Notes: generated by a model from the sequence alone, not told the origin. A DNA stretch of 64,000 nucleotides from JAVBMV01 sp031552145 (GCA_031552145.1 JAVBMV010000007.1:62001-126000); one strand, 5' to 3'. Positions 42,848-51,223 are shown, counted from the stretch's first letter. Made by a program: numbers and translations.

Positions 42848-43116
42848 GGCCTGACTCCTGAAATTGGCCGACGAGGCGGCGATCCAGTGCGTCTAGGATC
42901 GGGTGCTGGTCGGCGGAAAGCGCGCCATAGAAGCAGAGCCCCTCCCGTCCTGTCAAGGACTTTGCGAGAGGGGGGTAGGGCGATGTGGCGGGCCGGCCAT
43001 GGAACATTTTTGACCCTTCGCGTGAAACAGGAGCATCTTGCCGTGCTTACCGGCGGGTATTGAATGGCGGGCCGATCCTAGGCTAGCAAGGCACCTCCAA
43101 GCCCAGCCCGCGACCG
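42848..43116. other. rpmH/dnaA divergent intergenic region, candidate origin area
   Basis: A 269-base gap where gene direction switches. In Pseudomonas-type chromosomes the origin occupies the rpmH-dnaA gap. Here I find no TTATCCACA-type boxes and no long AT-rich tract. The region does hold the rpmH promoter candidate and a degenerate parS-like sequence at 43014-43029. Origin function is inference from layout only. Confidence 0.3.
42927..42956 (-). promoter_or_regulatory. Candidate sigma-70 promoter for rpmH
   Basis: Reading leftward, a perfect TTGACA (complement of 42951-42956) and TTCTAT (complement of 42927-42932) stand 18 bases apart, about 80 bases upstream of the rpmH GTG. The -35 is ideal, the -10 weak. 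Confidence 0.45.
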
Positions 43117-44631
43117 ATGATCGACACCATCATTGCAGACTCCATTCAAGCTCCCGAGCCGCTCTTCGCCACCCAGGCGGAGCGCGCGCTGACGGCGGCG
43201 CTCGCCTCGCCCCGCCTCGCGGGGAGCGACTACGTCCGCCGCTGGCTCGAGCGCATCCACTTCGGTGGGCTGACGGAGGAGGGCGCCATCGTCCTCGCCG
43301 TCGCGGAGCCCTTCACGCGCGACTTCATCGACGAGCATTTCAGGGAGCTGATCTCGGGTGCGCTCGAGACCGAGCTGGCGAGGCCGATCGCGCTCGCCTG
43401 GTGCGTCGACCCCTCGGTCGACTGCGCGGTTCGCGCCGCGGGCGGCGAGAGTGCGCGCCACGCGCCTTCACCGCGGGGCCCCTCCCAGTGCAACTCGACG
43501 CACGGTAGCTTCCAGGTGAGCTGCGCCCCGCTCGGTGAGGTCGCGCCCCAGGAGCAGCAGGCCGCGGTCAGCGGCTCCGGCAGCGTCCAAGTTCGCGAGG
43601 TCGAGGGCAGGGGGCAGGCGCGGTTCAACAGCGTCTTTCGGTTCGATACTTTCGTCGCCGGCCCCTCCAATCAGCTCGCCTTCGCGGGGGCCGAGGCGGT
43701 CGCTTTGAACCCCAACAGCTCCTTCAATCCGCTCTTCATCTACGGCGGCTCGGGGCTGGGGAAGACGCACCTGCTGCAGGCGATCGGCAACGCGCTGCTG
43801 GCGCGCGATCCGGGGCTGCGCATCCTCTACGTCTCGAGTGAAGAGTTCACCAATCAGTTCATCGAGGCGCTGCGCGACAAGCGGATGCACGAGTTCCGGC
43901 GCAAGTTCCGCAGCGACTGCGACTGCCTGCTCATCGACGACATCCAGTTTCTCGGCTCGCGCGAGCAGACGCAGGAGGAGTTCTTCCACACCTTCAACGC
44001 GCTGCACGAGACGCGCAGGCCCGTCGCCATCACCTCCGACACCGTCCCCTCCGAGATTCCGGGGCTGGCGGAGAGGCTGCGGACCCGCTTCTCATCGGGG
44101 CTGCTCGCCGACATCCAAGAGCCCGACTTCGAGACGCGCGTCGCGATTCTGAAGATGAAGGCCGAGGCGATGCACTTCGATCTTCAGAACGACGTGGCCA
44201 ACTACATCGGGCGGGCTGTCCACAGAAACGTGCGGGAGCTCGAGTCGGCGCTCAACCGCGTCTTCGCGCACCACTCGCTCTCGCGGCAGCCCGTCACCGT
44301 CGAGTTGGCGGCGCACCTCATCAAGAACATCCTCCCGGCCCAGGCGCCGCTCGACATCGACCGGATCCAGCAGGAGGTCTCCAAGTACTTCAAGGTTCCT
44401 CTCGAGGAGCTGCGCGGACCCAAGCGCCAGCGCCAGATCGTGCGGGCGCGCCAGGTAGCGATGTATCTCTCGCGCTCGAGGACCGACTCCTCCTTCCCCG
44501 ATATTGGCCGGCAGTTCAGGCGCGATCACTCGACCGTGATCACCTCCTGCACCAAGATCGAGGATGATCGCTCGAAAGACCCGCAGCTGCAGAGGGAGTT
44601 GGACGACTTGAACGCCCGCCTCTCCAAGTAG
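43117..44631 (+). CDS. dnaA: Chromosomal replication initiator DnaA
   Basis: A 504-residue initiator ATPase. Domain I (about 1-110) is followed by a Ser/Gln-rich linker (about 110-165), the AAA+ domain with Walker A GGSGLGKTHLLQAIGN (near 209-224) and Walker B CLLIDDIQFLGS, and the C-terminal DNA-binding domain with the DnaA signature around FRRDHSTVITSCTKIE. It binds DnaA boxes and opens oriC. The ATG at 43117 lacks a good Shine-Dalgarno. The bactofilin gene follows after 42 bases on the same strand; dnaN does not. Confidence 0.97.
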   Translation: MIDTIIADSIQAPEPLFATQAERALTAALASPRLAGSDYVRRWLERIHFGGLTEEGAIVLAVAEPFTRDFIDEHFRELISGALETELARPIALAWCVDPSVDCAVRAAGGESARHAPSPRGPSQCNSTHGSFQVSCAPLGEVAPQEQQAAVSGSGSVQVREVEGRGQARFNSVFRFDTFVAGPSNQLAFAGAEAVALNPNSSFNPLFIYGGSGLGKTHLLQAIGNALLARDPGLRILYVSSEEFTNQFIEALRDKRMHEFRRKFRSDCDCLLIDDIQFLGSREQTQEEFFHTFNALHETRRPVAITSDTVPSEIPGLAERLRTRFSSGLLADIQEPDFETRVAILKMKAEAMHFDLQNDVANYIGRAVHRNVRELESALNRVFAHHSLSRQPVTVELAAHLIKNILPAQAPLDIDRIQQEVSKYFKVPLEELRGPKRQRQIVRARQVAMYLSRSRTDSSFPDIGRQFRRDHSTVITSCTKIEDDRSKDPQLQRELDDLNARLSK

Positions 44632-44673
44632 GGGAGCGGGGGCACTTACCCCAAAGTGACAGGAGCTCGAACC

Positions 44674-45063
44674 ATGGCCGTGATGAAGCGCGAAGAGGAG
44701 GGGGGGCGGATGAGTGGTGAGATCAACGCCGTCCTGGGGCGCGGGACCAAGTTCGAGGGGAAGCTCTCCTTCGAGGGGGAGGTCCGGATCGCCGGCGAGC
44801 TGAAGGGGGAGATCCTCTCGAAGGATCGGCTCCAGATCGACGAAGGGGCCAATATCTTCGCCGATATCACAGTGGGGGCGGCCATCATCTACGGCAACGT
44901 CGTGGGAAACGTGAAGGCGCTCGAGAGCGTCGAGCTGCGCTCCACCGCCCACCTGAAGGGGAATATCGAGACCCCCCAGCTCTTCGTCGAGCGCGGCGCG
45001 CGCTTCGACGGCTCCTGCGTCATGGAGGGGCAGAGCAACGCAAAGGGGCCGACGAAGGCGTAG
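44674..45063 (+). CDS. Bactofilin family cytoskeletal protein
   Basis: A 129-residue protein dominated by a DUF583 beta-helix (about 15-110) with the regular short repeats GTKFEGKLSFEGEVRIAGELKGEI and LRSTAHLKGNIETPQLFVERGARFDGSC. Bactofilins polymerise without nucleotide into membrane-associated filaments, and in Myxococcus they help position the ParABS machinery. ATG at 44674 has AGGAG 8 bases upstream; a start six codons earlier is possible. Its place directly after dnaA and near parAB is suggestive. Confidence 0.92.
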   Translation: MAVMKREEEGGRMSGEINAVLGRGTKFEGKLSFEGEVRIAGELKGEILSKDRLQIDEGANIFADITVGAAIIYGNVVGNVKALESVELRSTAHLKGNIETPQLFVERGARFDGSCVMEGQSNAKGPTKA

Positions 45064-45115
45064 GGGACGGGGCCTGTGGGCGCATGAGGGCTCGAGCGCC
45101 CGAGAAGCGCGCTCT

Positions 45116-45541
45116 CTACGCTCGGACCGCCGGGGGGATCGCCTCGGGAAGTGCCTCGCGAACCTCGGTCAGCCTTGCGAGCGTGAAGGCACCCACCGCC
45201 AGCGCCACGTCGCGTACGGCGACGTCGAAGTAGATGCCGGTCGCGACGAGGTTGACGGCGATTAGGACGAGCCAGGCGGAGACGACGTAGGCCCCGATTC
45301 GGGTGCACCTCGTCAGGACGAGAAGACCCGCGATGATCTCGACCACGCCAACGATGCGCATGAAGGCGGGCGCCGAGATGGGGAGCATCCGCAGCGCCAA
45401 GGGGCTCAGATAGTGGCTCCAGTCGGTGAGCAAGTTGAAGAACTTGTCGAGCCCCGCGGCGAGCGGGACCACGCCGTAGGTGATGCGGAGGGCATACCAG
45501 GAACACTTTAGCCGCTCGGTCATGCTCAGAACGCTGGGCAT
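45116..45541 (-). CDS. DoxX-like membrane protein
   Basis: A 141-residue, four-helix membrane protein. RITYGVVPLAAGLDKFFNLLTDW and RIVGVVEIIAGLLVL match the DoxX-like pattern of conserved G and helix-end residues. Two Mets are candidates (45541 and 45523, six codons apart), neither with a good Shine-Dalgarno; the longer is given. It follows the mpg gene in the same direction. DoxX-type proteins are implicated in quinone or thiol redox balance, but function here is not established. Confidence 0.78.
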   Translation of the reverse strand: MPSVLSMTERLKCSWYALRITYGVVPLAAGLDKFFNLLTDWSHYLSPLALRMLPISAPAFMRIVGVVEIIAGLLVLTRCTRIGAYVVSAWLVLIAVNLVATGIYFDVAVRDVALAVGAFTLARLTEVREALPEAIPPAVRA

Positions 45542-45597
45542 CCGGCGGCGCCGATGCCACTCCGCTCGCCGAAGCGCAGGGCAGGTGGCCTCGGGCT

Positions 45598-46236
45598 CTA
45601 TCGCCGAGATCGCCGTGAAACTGCAGCGGTCGACGAGGCTGCCGGCAAAGCAGCGATGGCTCGCGGCGCGCGCGACACATGGCCATTCTCCGCTTCGAAG
45701 AAGCGCAGGAGGCGCCCCGCCCATCTCCCCGCGTAGTCGACCCCGATCCGTGGAGCGCGGAGAATGCGCACACGCTTCGCCTCACCCGGGGCGATGAAGA
45801 GCTGGGCGCTGTCGAGCGGCACACCGTTGAGCGCTCGGTCGATCTCGAGGGCGCGGCAGAGCCGGCCGGGGCCGTCGGTCCGTCCCTGGCAACCTTCGAG
45901 CGGCTCCAGCGCGCGAATCAGGACCGCCTCGGGGCAGCCCGCCTCGCGCGTCACGACGTTGAAACAGCAGTGCATCCCATAGATCAAATAGACATAGGCG
46001 CGCCCCGCAGGGCCATACATCACCTCGGTGCGCGCCGTCCTTCCGCGCGCGGAATGGCAGGCGAGATCGCGCTCGCCCAGGTAGGCCTCCGTCTCGACGA
46101 TCCGTCCAGCGCAGAGCAGCCCGCGCTCCGGTATCGACCGCACTAAGATCGCTCCGAGGAGCTCCCGCGCGACGGAGATGGTGTCGCGCTCGTAGAAGCT
46201 CACCGGCAGAGGCGCGCGGCTCAAGAGCGGGTGCAT
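45598..46236 (-). CDS. mpg: 3-methyladenine DNA glycosylase (AAG/Mpg family)
   Basis: A 212-residue base-excision enzyme removing alkylated purines. It has the family opening PLPVSFYERDTISVARELLG, the catalytic-region RIVETEAYLGERDLACHSARG, YGPAGRAYVYLIYGMHCCFNVV, and EAVLIRALEP. ATG at 46236 aligns with family starts and lies just after the stop of the upstream gene; in-frame Mets upstream would overlap that gene. About 10 unusual C-terminal residues (TAAVSRRSRR) are extra. Confidence 0.93.
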   Translation of the reverse strand: MHPLLSRAPLPVSFYERDTISVARELLGAILVRSIPERGLLCAGRIVETEAYLGERDLACHSARGRTARTEVMYGPAGRAYVYLIYGMHCCFNVVTREAGCPEAVLIRALEPLEGCQGRTDGPGRLCRALEIDRALNGVPLDSAQLFIAPGEAKRVRILRAPRIGVDYAGRWAGRLLRFFEAENGHVSRAPRAIAALPAASSTAAVSRRSRR

Positions 46237-46249
46237 GAGAGAGGGCTCG

Positions 46250-47062
46250 TCAGTAGGGGGCATCACATTTCGGCGAGGGGGCGGGGCAGGGCTCCACCTC
46301 CGCCTGATAGCCATCCGCCTTGAATTTGTTGATTCCCTTGGTGAGCTGAAACACTTGCCGATATCCCGCCGCCTTGAGCTTTGTGGTCAGTCTCCCGCTT
46401 GAGCCGCCGCCGCCACATTGAAGGATAACCTTGCGATCGAGGTCGGGCCCGATGCACTGGACCAGGTCTGCATAGCGCGGCTCTCCGATGTAGAGATCGA
46501 CGCCCTTGATGCACTCGCTGGGGCCATCGCGCACCTCGACGATGAGAAAGGCCCTTGGCTCGCGCTCGAGCTCCGCCATGAACTCGGCGGAGGTGAGCAT
46601 GAAGTCCGTATCGCAGGCGCCCTCCGTCACGCGGTAGCCCGGCTCGCACGCAGTGGCGAGACAGGCGCCCGCGACGCAGGAGGCCGCGATTGTGTTCGCA
46701 AGTTCAGTGCAGTTCGCGAGAGAGCTGCCACACTCGGAGTCGGAGTCGGGCACGCACGCGCCCTCCTTGAGGTGCTCGTCTTCGAGGCAGCTCGGTTCGA
46801 CGCCCGAGTCGGCGTCTGGCTCGAGCGATGCGTCGGCGCCGCCGACATCAGCGTCGGGGAGGTCCTCGCGGGCATCCTCTGCTCGCCCATCGGGCTCTGC
46901 GCCGCCGTCGGCGTCCCCCTCTCCTCCCACGTCGCCATCGACGGTGGCGCTGTCGAGCGACGCATCATGGGCGTCCGCGGGTCGGGGGTTCTCCTCCCCT
47001 GGGCAGCCGGTGGTGAGGAGAAGGGCGGAGAGGGTAAGGGCGAGCGTTCGAGAGCAGTTCAT
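46250..47062 (-). CDS. Putative lipoprotein with Cys-rich region and rhodanese-like domain
   Basis: A 270-residue exported protein. The signal sequence ends in LLTTGC (Cys 20), followed by an Asp/Gly-rich linker (about 25-90), a Cys-rich section (about 91-150, 8 Cys), and a rhodanese-like domain (about 153-255). In the latter, VILQCGGGGSSGR has a Cys at 216 where the catalytic Cys should be, but the loop to the Arg (224) is longer than the usual C-x4-R, so sulfurtransferase activity is doubtful. GYRQVFQLTKGINKFKADGY is the usual rhodanese end. It precedes mpg by 13 bases. Confidence 0.78.
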   Translation of the reverse strand: MNCSRTLALTLSALLLTTGCPGEENPRPADAHDASLDSATVDGDVGGEGDADGGAEPDGRAEDAREDLPDADVGGADASLEPDADSGVEPSCLEDEHLKEGACVPDSDSECGSSLANCTELANTIAASCVAGACLATACEPGYRVTEGACDTDFMLTSAEFMAELEREPRAFLIVEVRDGPSECIKGVDLYIGEPRYADLVQCIGPDLDRKVILQCGGGGSSGRLTTKLKAAGYRQVFQLTKGINKFKADGYQAEVEPCPAPSPKCDAPY

Positions 47063-47138
47063 GCCTCATTCTACCTCGATTGCCGAAACGAGTTGGCGAG
47101 GCCCAGGGCCGTCGGCGCGCGATGGCCAAACCAATGGC

Positions 47139-47807
47139 CTAGCTGCCTAGCATCTGCCTCAGCTCGGAGACGAGGCGCGAGATCCCCCTCTCGACCCGCG
47201 CGATGGAGGTCTCGTACATGTAGGCCGGCGTGGAGAGCAGCCGATTCACCGGGTCGAGAAGGGTCTCCTCTACTGGTGTATTCCTGTGGATCGCGCCCAT
47301 CGCCTCGAGGGCCCGAGCCGTCTTTGCGTCGTCGCCGATGGTGAGGAGCGGACGATGCTTCCCAAGCACCTTTGCCGCCAGCACTGGCGCGATACAGATG
47401 AAGCCCATTGGACGGCGCAGTGCGTGCATGCGCTGAATGAGCGCGTCGACCTCGGGCAGCACCTCCATCGCGGCGCCCGCGGTGGCGAAGTTGCACAGGT
47501 TCTTCGCGACGCCGAAGCCGCCTGGGAAGACGAGCGCGTCCAGTTCCGCCGCGTCCAGCGTTTCCAACGGGAGGATGTTGCCCCGCGCGATGCGCGCCGC
47601 CTCGGTGAAGATCTCCCGGCGCTCGCCCTCGACCGGCTGCCGCCGCGCGTGATCCATCACATGAAGTTGAGGGCGCCTGGGCGCCGCGCAGAGAACCCGA
47701 GCGCCCGCCCTATCGAGCGCGAGGAGCGTCAGCGTTGCTTCGTGGATCTCGGAACCATCCAGGTGGCCAGCGCCGGCCAGCACGACACCAACTTTGCGGT
47801 CTCTCAT
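47139..47807 (-). CDS. elbB: Isoprenoid biosynthesis glyoxalase ElbB (DJ-1/PfpI superfamily)
   Basis: A 222-residue DJ-1-type protein. VGVVLAGAGHLDGSEIHEATLTLLALDRAGA at the N-terminus, LVFPGGFGVAKNLCNFA, and MGFICIAPVLAAK with the Cys of the nucleophile elbow are all ElbB hallmarks; the last helix ends VSELRQMLGS. ElbB was linked to isoprenoid synthesis and has glyoxalase activity in E. coli. The ATG at 47807 has GGGAG upstream; 65 open codons before it are not conserved. Confidence 0.93.
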   Translation of the reverse strand: MRDRKVGVVLAGAGHLDGSEIHEATLTLLALDRAGARVLCAAPRRPQLHVMDHARRQPVEGERREIFTEAARIARGNILPLETLDAAELDALVFPGGFGVAKNLCNFATAGAAMEVLPEVDALIQRMHALRRPMGFICIAPVLAAKVLGKHRPLLTIGDDAKTARALEAMGAIHRNTPVEETLLDPVNRLLSTPAYMYETSIARVERGISRLVSELRQMLGS

Positions 47808-48013
47808 CGGGACTCCCTTCGGCGCGACGCGCCTCGTTCCTCGAGTGGTCCGGCGCGCGGCAGCGAGATCGACGGAGTGCGCGGAGCGTCGAGGGATGTG
47901 AATTGACAGCGAGCGTAGCACGCGCGGCGGGGACGAAGGCGCTAGGAGCAGCCGGCAAATATTTTTTGCCCTCATTCGTACCTGCTGCCAGACACGACTC
48001 ACGTGGAGGTACG

Positions 48014-48334
48014 ATGCACCCGTTTCGGAAACCTAGACTCAGGTTCCTTCTCTTCATCCCCTTCGTTGGCCTTTTCGCTGCCTTCAGTGCGCTCTTCATG
48101 GTGCTCTGGAATGCCCTGATGCCCCAGCTCTTCGGCCTGACGTCGCTCGGCTTCTTCCAGGCGGCCGGGCTCCTCGCCTTGAGTCGATTTCTCTTCGGCG
48201 GTTTTGGCGGTCTCGCGAGGCACCATCACGGTGGCTTCGGGCGGGGCCGAGATCCGCGACACGCGCTGAGGGAGCGCTGGGCGCGGATGTCACCCGAAGA
48301 GCGCAAGCGCCACATCGTCCAGGACCCGACTTGA
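48014..48334 (+). CDS. Small membrane protein coupled to an ECF-type sigma factor
   Basis: A 106-residue protein with two membrane helices (about 10-32 and 45-62) and a His/Gly/Arg-rich tail ending in WARMSPEERKRHIVQDPT. The ALFMVLWNALMPQLFGLTSLGFFQAAGLLALSRFLFGGF stretch matches a small-membrane-protein family that I know from other bacteria beside sigma-factor genes. Its stop overlaps the TTG start of the sigma gene. GGAGG precedes the ATG. A sensing or anti-sigma role is a guess; there is no recognised anti-sigma domain. Confidence 0.72.
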   Translation: MHPFRKPRLRFLLFIPFVGLFAAFSALFMVLWNALMPQLFGLTSLGFFQAAGLLALSRFLFGGFGGLARHHHGGFGRGRDPRHALRERWARMSPEERKRHIVQDPT

Positions 48335-48885
48335 GCCCACCTACCCAAGCCGCGCTCCCAGCGAGTAGCTGGACGGCCCGGTTCAGAGCCTTCATTCGCC
48401 GAAGGACGGAGCGGGAGCAGGACGCGGATGATGTTGTCCAGGAGGTCATGGCGCGCTTCGTCGAGCTCTCGACGGGGAGCTGGAGCTTCGGGGAGGTGGC
48501 GGCGTGGCTCTATCGCGCTGCCCGGAACGAGCTCATCGATCGCTCCCGCAAGAAGCAGGAGCTCTCCATCTTTTCGCTCGACCCCGGCGCGTCCGAGGAG
48601 GAGACAGAGATCGCCGAGGTGCTCCTCGGAAGTGCCCGCACTCCAGAAGAGGAGGCGATGCGCGCCCTCTTCTGGAGACGGTTACAGGAGGCACTCGAGG
48701 CGCTGCCAGCGGCGCAGCGCGAGGTCTTTGTCGCGACAGAGCTGGAGGGGCGCTCCTTCAAGGAGCTGGCCGCGGAGAGCGGCGTCGGCGTCAACACGCT
48801 CCTCTCGCGTAAACATTCGGCGGTTCTCTCATTGAGAGAGGCGCTTCGAGATCTCCATCAAGAGATCTGTACACCGGATTCCTGA
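48331..48885 (+). CDS. ECF-type RNA polymerase sigma factor
   Basis: A 184-residue sigma-70 family protein with region 2 (DADDVVQEVMARFVEL, AAWLYRAARNELIDRSRK) and region 4 (LEALPAAQREVFVATELEGRSFKELAAESGVGVNTLLSRK); regions 1 and 3 are absent. The TTG start overlaps the stop of the small membrane protein gene as TTGA. No conventional anti-sigma gene lies downstream; the methyltransferase beyond is on the other strand. Target promoters are unknown. Confidence 0.9.
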   Translation: MSPPTQAALPASSWTARFRAFIRRRTEREQDADDVVQEVMARFVELSTGSWSFGEVAAWLYRAARNELIDRSRKKQELSIFSLDPGASEEETEIAEVLLGSARTPEEEAMRALFWRRLQEALEALPAAQREVFVATELEGRSFKELAAESGVGVNTLLSRKHSAVLSLREALRDLHQEICTPDS

Positions 48886-48969
48886 GCCGGACATCCCAAT
48901 TCACATCCATAGGCGCGAGGGTGAAGTAGGAGGGGCGGGATGTTGGCCCCGGTGCGCGCAAACGGTCCT

Positions 48970-50103
48970 TCAGGCGCGTCCGGGCGCGCGTTCGAAGACC
49001 ACCACCGACTCCAGGTGCGGCGTCTGGGGGAACTGATCGACCGGCTGCGCGTGGAGCACCTCGAAGCCATTTGCACCGAGCTCCGCGGCGTCGCGCGCCA
49101 GCGTCGCGAGATCGCAGGAGACGTAGATGACGCGCTGGGCCTCGAGCGCCCGGGCTAGGCGCCCGATTCCCTTCGCGCCCGCGCGCGGCGGATCGAGCAT
49201 CAGCAGCTCGAAGCGCTGCCCTTCGCGCGCGAGGCTGTCGGCCACCTTCAGCGCGTCGCCCGCGACGAAGCGCACGTTGGTGCGCCCGGCCTCGGCTGCG
49301 GAGCGGCGCGCCAGTTCGAGCGAGGGCTGGGTCAGCTCCACGGCGGTCACCGCGCCGGGGAGGGCGAAGGTAAAGTTTCCAGCGCCGGCATAGAGTTCGA
49401 GCGTCCGCTCGAAGCCTCTCCCAGAGTTTGTGGCAAAGCGCGCGACGAGCGCCTGCAGCGCCAGGTTCGCTCCCCGGTTGGCCTGCGCGAAGAGGTCTGC
49501 TCTGCCGTAGAGCGTCACGCCCTGAAACGCCCCCAGGCGCATAGCCTTTGGCGCGCTGCTGTCGCCCACCGCGCCCTCTTCGCTCGCCAAAAGCGAGAGC
49601 TCGGCCGTGCCCTTCGGCAATTTGGGGGCCGGTCGTGCCAGCCGCTCGTTGAGTTCGGGCACGAGCAGCGCGCAGCGCTCGATCGGCGTCACCCCATGCC
49701 CGGCGCGCTCGACGAAACCCAAGCGCCCCCGCACCAGCTTCATCGTCGCGCGGCGGCGGTAACCCAGTGATGAAGGGGAGGCGACGAGCGGCGCGGCGTC
49801 CGGAAAGATGCGTCGGAAGAACGTTTCTTTCGCGGCTTGCTGCGCGGCGAGCGAGAGCGCCATCCAGGGGCAGCCGCCGCACTTGAGAAAGTGTGGGCAG
49901 TCGACGGGTGCGCGCTGGGGCGACTGCTCGAGCCATCGCACCACCTCGCCGCGCAGGGCCCCCGCGCGGCGCGTTACGCGCGCTTCGATCACGTCGCCCG
50001 GAAAATTCCCCGGCACGAAGATGGGTCTTCCCTCGAGATGCGCGACGCCGTCGCCCAGCGGGGCGAGCGAGTCGATCGTGAGCGTGACGGTGTGCGGGTT
50101 CAT
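48970..50103 (-). CDS. RNA (uracil-5)-methyltransferase, RumA/TrmA family
   Basis: A 377-residue SAM-dependent methyltransferase. An N-terminal TRAM domain (about 1-58) is followed by the iron-sulfur ligands in CPHFLKCGGCPW and a fourth Cys in IERCALL, the SAM motif LYAGAGNFTFAL, the LMLDPPRAGAKG motif, and the catalytic Cys in VIYVSCDLATLARD. The cluster places it near RlmD/RlmC-type 23S rRNA or tRNA enzymes; I cannot pick the exact target. Length is a little short for RlmD. Confidence 0.9.
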   Translation of the reverse strand: MNPHTVTLTIDSLAPLGDGVAHLEGRPIFVPGNFPGDVIEARVTRRAGALRGEVVRWLEQSPQRAPVDCPHFLKCGGCPWMALSLAAQQAAKETFFRRIFPDAAPLVASPSSLGYRRRATMKLVRGRLGFVERAGHGVTPIERCALLVPELNERLARPAPKLPKGTAELSLLASEEGAVGDSSAPKAMRLGAFQGVTLYGRADLFAQANRGANLALQALVARFATNSGRGFERTLELYAGAGNFTFALPGAVTAVELTQPSLELARRSAAEAGRTNVRFVAGDALKVADSLAREGQRFELLMLDPPRAGAKGIGRLARALEAQRVIYVSCDLATLARDAAELGANGFEVLHAQPVDQFPQTPHLESVVVFERAPGRA

Positions 50104-50199
50104 GGCGGGAAGGAGCGCGCGCCGAGCCTCGCATGGCCCGTGCGCGCTATCAAGGCGAGCTGGGCGCGCTCCCTCCAGGATCGCGGCTCCATCGAGAGG

Positions 50200-50760
50200 T
50201 CACTCGCGCTCGCGGTGCTCGTCGCCCTCCGCCTCTGCGCCAATATGGCTGCGCACATGGCGCGCCCGCGCGCTCTTTGTGTGGATGGCGACGAGGAAGG
50301 CCCAAGAGATGGTCGTCGCCTGGACGAAGGAGAGGATGATGGCGGGAAGCATGACGTAGAAGCCCTGTTCCCTCTCCGCCATGAGGAACGCACCCGAGGC
50401 GGCCATCAAGCCGAAGGGGATGAGGTTGAAGATGAAGTTTGAGAGGAAGCGCCCCAGCTCACTGCCCGCGACCTCCCTGAAGGCGACCAAGTCGTTGTAG
50501 GTGGCCGCGCCCCCCACGACGAGGCTCGCCCCCAGCACCTCGGTGCCCAGCACGGAGAGTGGTTGGTTGGGCACCAGGAAGAAGAGAGACGTGGTCAGCA
50601 CGCCGAAGAGCAAAAAAAGTGGCTGTGCCGCGGCGCGGGGCAGGCCCGTGGAGGTGATGATCTTGGGGATGCTCATGGAGATACCGACGAAGAGCAGGCC
50701 GAGTAGGGCGCCGGTCGTCCCGATGATGGCGGTGAAGAAGGGCTGCCAATCTGCAATCAT
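50200..50760 (-). CDS. Uncharacterised multi-pass membrane protein
   Basis: A 186-residue protein with five hydrophobic helices. It opens IADWQPFFTAIIGTTGALLGLLFVGISM; LNQxLxxLGTE-like PLSVLGTEVLGASLV and a charged His/Glu-rich tail follow. It resembles small integral membrane proteins of unknown function in many bacteria; no catalytic motif is seen. Start is ATG at 50760; the open frame above it runs over the divergent sugE gene. The sugE ATG lies 51 bases away on the other strand. Confidence 0.7.
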   Translation of the reverse strand: MIADWQPFFTAIIGTTGALLGLLFVGISMSIPKIITSTGLPRAAAQPLFLLFGVLTTSLFFLVPNQPLSVLGTEVLGASLVVGGAATYNDLVAFREVAGSELGRFLSNFIFNLIPFGLMAASGAFLMAEREQGFYVMLPAIILSFVQATTISWAFLVAIHTKSARARHVRSHIGAEAEGDEHRERE

Positions 50761-50811
50761 GGGCGGCGCTCGGCGCGCGATGGCGCGCGCCACGGGAAAG
50801 GCAGCGTGAGG

Positions 50812-51126
50812 ATGGCTTGGTTCATGTTGGTATTGGCGGGGCTTCTGGAGGTCTGTTGGGCCGTGGGGCTCAAATATACCCAAGGCTTCACGCGGCCGCT
50901 CCCCTCCATCCTGACGGGCGTGGCCATCGTCGCCAGCATGCTGCTCTTGGCGCGCGCCGCACGGGAGATCCCCATCGGCACCGCCTACGCCGTCTGGGTG
51001 GGTATCGGCGCGCTCGGCGCCGCGAGCCTGGGGATCGTGCTCTTCGGCGAGCCGGTGAACGCCGCCAGGGTGCTCTGCCTGGCGCTCTTGGTGGCGGCCA
51101 TCGTAGGGCTCAAGCTGACGGCGTGA
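50812..51126 (+). CDS. sugE: Guanidinium exporter Gdx/SugE (small multidrug resistance family)
   Basis: A 104-residue, four-helix SMR protein. LLEVCWAVGLKYTQGFTRPLPS with the conserved membrane Glu, GTAYAVWVGIGALGAASLGIVLFGE, and VAAIVGLKL fit the SugE/Gdx branch more than EmrE. Gdx exports guanidinium in exchange for protons. ATG at 50812 is chosen to match family starts; a GTG two codons upstream is possible. The 51-base upstream gap is too short for a guanidine riboswitch. Confidence 0.9.
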   Translation: MAWFMLVLAGLLEVCWAVGLKYTQGFTRPLPSILTGVAIVASMLLLARAAREIPIGTAYAVWVGIGALGAASLGIVLFGEPVNAARVLCLALLVAAIVGLKLTA

Positions 51127-51160
51127 TAGTGGCTCGAGGGCCGGCGAGCGCACAAATAGT

Positions 51161-51195
51161 GAGGCCGGGCGCATGATGCATGCACGCCCGGCCTC
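51161..51195. terminator. Strong hairpin between sugE and the Cys-rich lipoprotein gene
   Basis: GAGGCCGGGCG (51161-51171) and CGCCCGGCCTC (51185-51195) form a perfect 11-base stem with a 13-base loop; with a G-T wobble the stem extends further outward. It sits in the convergent gap after sugE and before the lipoprotein stop, so a bidirectional terminator is likely despite no T-run. Confidence 0.55.
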
Positions 51196-51223
51196 GCTCT
51201 GTGCGGTTGCTTCGCTCAAGGAG

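Noticed and set aside
42848..43116. Clear oriC with DnaA boxes between rpmH and dnaA
   Set aside because: No TTATCCACA-like sequence or long AT tract was found; only the gene layout argues for an origin here.
50761..50811. Guanidine riboswitch upstream of sugE
   Set aside because: The gap is only 51 bases and shows none of the paired ACGR-type hairpin loops.
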